Shown in pieces: positions 61,801 to 64,000 of a stretch of DNA of 64,000 bases. The notes beneath the pieces were generated by a model. That model was not told the origin of the DNA, searched no databases, and saw only the letters and a program-made list of their open reading frames with translations. Source of the stretch: Takifugu bimaculatus (Eukaryota > Chordata > Actinopteri > Tetraodontiformes > Tetraodontidae). The DNA is taken from NCBI GenBank assembly GCA_004026145.2, contig CP034975.1:15504955-15568954 (forward strand), read 5' to 3'. Positions within the stretch are counted from its first letter, which is position 1. The number at the start of each line of letters is the position of its first letter. The position numbers and the translations under genes were made by a program.

Positions 61801-63748
61801 AGTTCACAAACTCGCTCCATCTTCCCTACTCACTACACATTGAGTGAGTCCCTCGGATGGTCGAACCCTTCTAGAGAAAGGTGCTGGAGGATGCGTTATG
61901 TCTATGAAAGTCCGTGTGTGTGTGTGACTTGTTTTTTGTCTTTGATTGTTCTGTTGCTCTGTATTGTAGCAGAGGGACCAATGAAGAGAGCTAAAATAGC
62001 CAGAAACACCCACACAGCCCCACATGGTAGTAAAATCATCCTGATGTCACAGGTGATGAAACAGACACTGGCTAAAACCTCAGAAAAGCTGATCGGATCC
62101 AATGTTAAACTCCACCGTTGCTCTGGTGCCTTCATCTACCTGCTCTCGCCTCTCAGGTAAGCCATTAAGCCATTTGCTAATTCTTCTGCATTTGAAAAGT
62201 CATTTCATTCAATTGCACAAAGAACAAATTCTCTTATTATTCTACACAATTAAGCAGGAAGTGTTAGAAGGTGGGATCAGATTTTCATAGGCTATGTAAC
62301 AAAACAAATGAATTCATATGTTACTCCAACAAATGGCACATTTCCATCCACAAAATCTGCTGCCATCCTTCCATGACTTTTTGCCTGTGTGGACTAAAAT
62401 CCACTGTTGACGCAAGACTCTAAATCTCAGCGAACCTAGCCGTGCTGACTCGGCTGTTTTGTGGTCCTGACTTTTAGATCGGTGACGGTGGATAAGTGTC
62501 AGGACTGCACGGTGGTCTTGGGTGCTGTTGAGACCAGCGTGCACCTCCACAGATGTCAGAATGTGCAGGTGGTGTGTGTGACTGCCAGGATCATCGTGAG
62601 CGCTTCCTCCTCCTGTACCGTCCATGCCTTGACACCCACACGGCCACTGCTCCTACCTGGGAATGCAGAGATCACCCTGGCGCCTTTCCACACATTCTAC
62701 CCCTCCCTGGAGGACCACATGGCCAGTGTGGGCCTGGCTGTGATCCCCAATGCATGGGACCAACCTCTGCTGCTGGGCAGTGAGGGCCTCATGGGACCAG
62801 ACCCCCCCTGTTACCGTCTGTTGCCCCCTGCTGAGTTCCACATGCTGGTGGTGCCCTTCAAGATGGAGGGAGACACGTGCGAGGTGCCCGGGGGGTTACC
62901 GGAGCAGTACCAGGCAGCACTGGATGAGAAAGAGAGGAGGATTCAGAAGTGGCAGAAAACAGTGATGGAGGCCAAGCTTAATAAGTAAGTGATTACCAGT
63001 CAAATCCACTGGTTTACCTCCTGCCAGTTCTCTTCTACCAGTCTGGTCCAGATTAATTGACCTGAAGCTGAGCTAACGTAAGCGAGTTGGGGATGATCGA
63101 ACCTTTATTACAGCTGTCTGATGCTAAATGAGGAATTGTTGTCATAGCAACTTGGTGAAGATAAGACAACCAAAAGTGAGTGATACTGGCAACAGCGTAG
63201 CTGACCTAAACTAAATAAGGGCAAATACAGAAATGTAAAGGGGGTTTAGTTAGTCCAAATGAAACACGATTAGCTCAACAGCAGTGAACATGAAGAACGT
63301 CCCCATTTGTGATGATTGTAGATCTGTTTGTTGCCTGAGGGCCTCAGGTTTGACGTTCATCACTGATAAGAGAAGTCTGGAATGATGCCAACACATCCTC
63401 GGCCTCCCCATTCAAGTGTTCCAAAACATATTGAAGTATTGATGGGATATTGATTGTCAGCACTGACACAGTTGGCACTTTGATGATTCATCATGTCCAA
63501 TCAGCCACGTTCCTACTTCTTTAAGTTCTGTGTTCTAACAGTTCTCACGTTTGTTCTGTAGAGAACAGAGGCTGCAGTTTAAGGAGCTGGTGGAGGTGAA
63601 GTTCCATAAGTGGCTTCTGGAGACGGGTCACCGGCGTGAGCTGGACAGCCTGATCCCCCCTCCAACGAATGTGGTAAACCACTGTGAGACAGGACGGGCT
63701 GCTGATGCTGAGCACAGCAGAACTGGAGAGGTCACCATGGCCTCGTAA
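58830..63748 (+). CDS. tbccd1: tbccd1, TBCC domain-containing protein 1 (8 coding exons)
   Basis: TBCCD1 is related to tubulin cofactor C and RP2; in human cells it sits at the centrosome and spindle region and helps position the centrosome and Golgi. Coding segments: 58830-58892, 59139-59405, 59539-59694, 60114-60230, 60722-60974, 61970-62156, 62478-62984, 63562-63748. All phases agree and there are no frame breaks; the product is 578 residues (human 557). An alpha-helical N-terminal half (HYLRKMSAYV, WRHIACGKLQLPEDLAWLYF, FLLFLYIQQLNRVSLRASLI) precedes NPFGMSACLRSGKKLAW and the TBCC/C-CAP beta-helix domain (about 300-440: LHRCSGAFIYLLSPLR, TVDKCQDCTVVLG, ALTPTRPLLLPGN), then FHTFYPSLEDHMA and a C-terminal helical region ending in LDSLIPPP plus a variable tail. 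The start codon fits human MDQSRVLLW. Confidence 0.95.
59139..59405 (+). CDS. tbccd1: tbccd1 coding exon 2
   Basis: Eighty-nine codons, phase 0 both ends, reading VAPSTKLSMHYLRKMSAYVR, SMWRHIACGKLQLPEDLAWL and so on. Acceptor tcaattgcag, donor AACAAG|gtaaca. Confidence 0.95.
59539..59694 (+). CDS. tbccd1: tbccd1 coding exon 3
   Basis: Fifty-two codons: LSVDTLKFLLFLYIQQLNRV then SLRASLIGEGWPNRTRSPSP. Donor AACAAG|gtcctc is inferred from the human boundary and phase. The frame stays open past it into the intron, so read-through would add an unrelated tail. Confidence 0.92.
60114..60230 (+). CDS. tbccd1: tbccd1 coding exon 4
   Basis: Thirty-nine codons: NWDDQAHLVFVQSHLAEILE then LLVGPAQLSKSGQTSRDCQ. 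Human has a similar NWNDYSHQAFVYDHLSDLLE segment. Acceptor gcttctgcag, donor GCCAG|gtttgt. Confidence 0.93.
60722..60974 (+). CDS. tbccd1: tbccd1 coding exon 5
   Basis: 84 codons plus one base: IPLEVVRSLDLLLEGSTNHN to LNPFGMSACLRSGKKLAWDQ and Q. The middle diverges from human; the NPFG-SACL-SGKKLAW block is conserved. Acceptor attctgatag, donor CAGG|gtatgc. Confidence 0.93.
61970..62156 (+). CDS. tbccd1: tbccd1 coding exon 6, start of TBCC domain
   Basis: 2 bases + 61 codons + 2: EGPMKRAKIARNTHTAPHGS, MSQVMKQTLAKTSEKLIGSN, KLHRCSGAFIYLLSPL. The LHRC motif opens the cofactor-C-like beta-helix. Acceptor gtattgtag, donor CTCAG|gtaagc. Confidence 0.94.
62478..62984 (+). CDS. tbccd1: tbccd1 coding exon 7, TBCC domain core
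   Basis: 507 bp (1 + 168 codons + 2). SVTVDKCQDCTVVLGAVETS, HRCQNVQVVCVTARIIVSAS and TPTRPLLLPGNAEITLAPFH form the repeating beta-helix strands; FHTFYPSLEDHMA and FKMEGDTCEVPGGLP follow as in human. Acceptor ctgacttttag, donor AATAA|gtaagt. Confidence 0.95.
63562..63748 (+). CDS. tbccd1: tbccd1 last coding exon
   Basis: One base, 61 codons and TAA at 63746-63748: EQRLQFKELVEVKFHKWLLE, TGHRRELDSLIPPPTNV, then a weakly conserved tail ending EVTMAS. Acceptor tgttctgtag. Confidence 0.94.
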
Positions 63749-63883
63749 TCGCCACCAACTACAACAACCATCATGCACTGTGTCTGTAAATATTCCCCCG
63801 ATTGTAAACTGTGATGATCCAGCTCTCTAACAGGTCTCTAATTGGCTTATTTATTCACTAGTAAGATGTTTTTTCCTATTTAA

Positions 63884-63889
63884 AATAAA
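63884..63889 (+). terminator. tbccd1: tbccd1 polyadenylation signal
   Basis: Canonical AATAAA about 135 bp after the stop codon, implying a short 3' UTR and cleavage near 63905. The remaining bases to the window end show nothing else recognisable. Confidence 0.65.
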
Positions 63890-64000
63890 CTCAAGATTTG
63901 CAAATGTACAGGTTCTGTGAAAACATGACCTTTCAGAATGTTATCAGTTCTATAAAGAATACTAGAAGTAGTCACACTAACCCAGCTTTAACAATACATG

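Noticed and set aside
1..64000. CRISPR arrays, operons, phage or plasmid features
   Set aside because: The window is intron-containing vertebrate DNA; the only regular repeats are microsatellites and one short tandem array.

Overview
The window is vertebrate nuclear DNA, almost certainly from a teleost fish and probably a spiny-rayed one. Genes are split into many exons with GT-AG introns, (CA)n/(TG)n microsatellites are dense, introns are fairly short, and three proteins read from the exons match vertebrate families closely. No bacterial, viral, rRNA, tRNA or CRISPR feature was seen.

Layout. 1-13.4 kb: non-coding flank downstream of satb2, with microsatellites, a diverged ~260-290 bp direct duplication and several stretches that look like conserved non-coding elements. 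13.78-36.5 kb, minus strand: satb2, a chromatin organiser and AT-rich-DNA-binding transcription factor. Eleven coding exons were placed by reading frame and splice phase; a non-coding first exon sits near 35.96-36.47 kb in a CpG-rich promoter. 36.5-52.6 kb: gene-free upstream region with two more CpG-rich blocks, a long (ATT)n tract, a (CT)n/(CTAT)n tract and a 3 x 19 bp tandem repeat. 52.6-57.12 kb, minus strand: dnajb11 (ERdj3, ER-lumenal Hsp40), ten coding exons. 57.12-63.89 kb, plus strand: tbccd1 (TBCC-domain protein of the centrosome region), eight coding exons, head to head with dnajb11 across a short GC-box promoter.

Functional links. dnajb11 and tbccd1 share a promoter interval but work in different processes (ER protein folding; centrosome and Golgi positioning). 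satb2 is a developmental regulator with the large non-coding flanks typical of such genes. In human, SATB2 lies on chromosome 2 and DNAJB11-TBCCD1 on chromosome 3, so this neighbourhood differs from mammals.

Main oddities. (1) satb2 coding exon 2 and dnajb11 coding exon 3 each carry one extra base that breaks the frame, shown independently by the phases of the neighbouring exons; two such events within 30 kb suggest residual assembly indels unless reads prove them real. (2) An 87 bp minus-strand segment between the satb2 CUT1 and CUT2 exons is open, phase-compatible and flanked by good splice sites, yet its peptide resembles the tail of a LINE reverse transcriptase: a candidate exonised retroelement. 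(3) The fish SATB2 keeps the first SUMO consensus (IKVE) but lacks the second (VKPE) known in mammals. I found no clearly new biological system; these are the points most worth checking.
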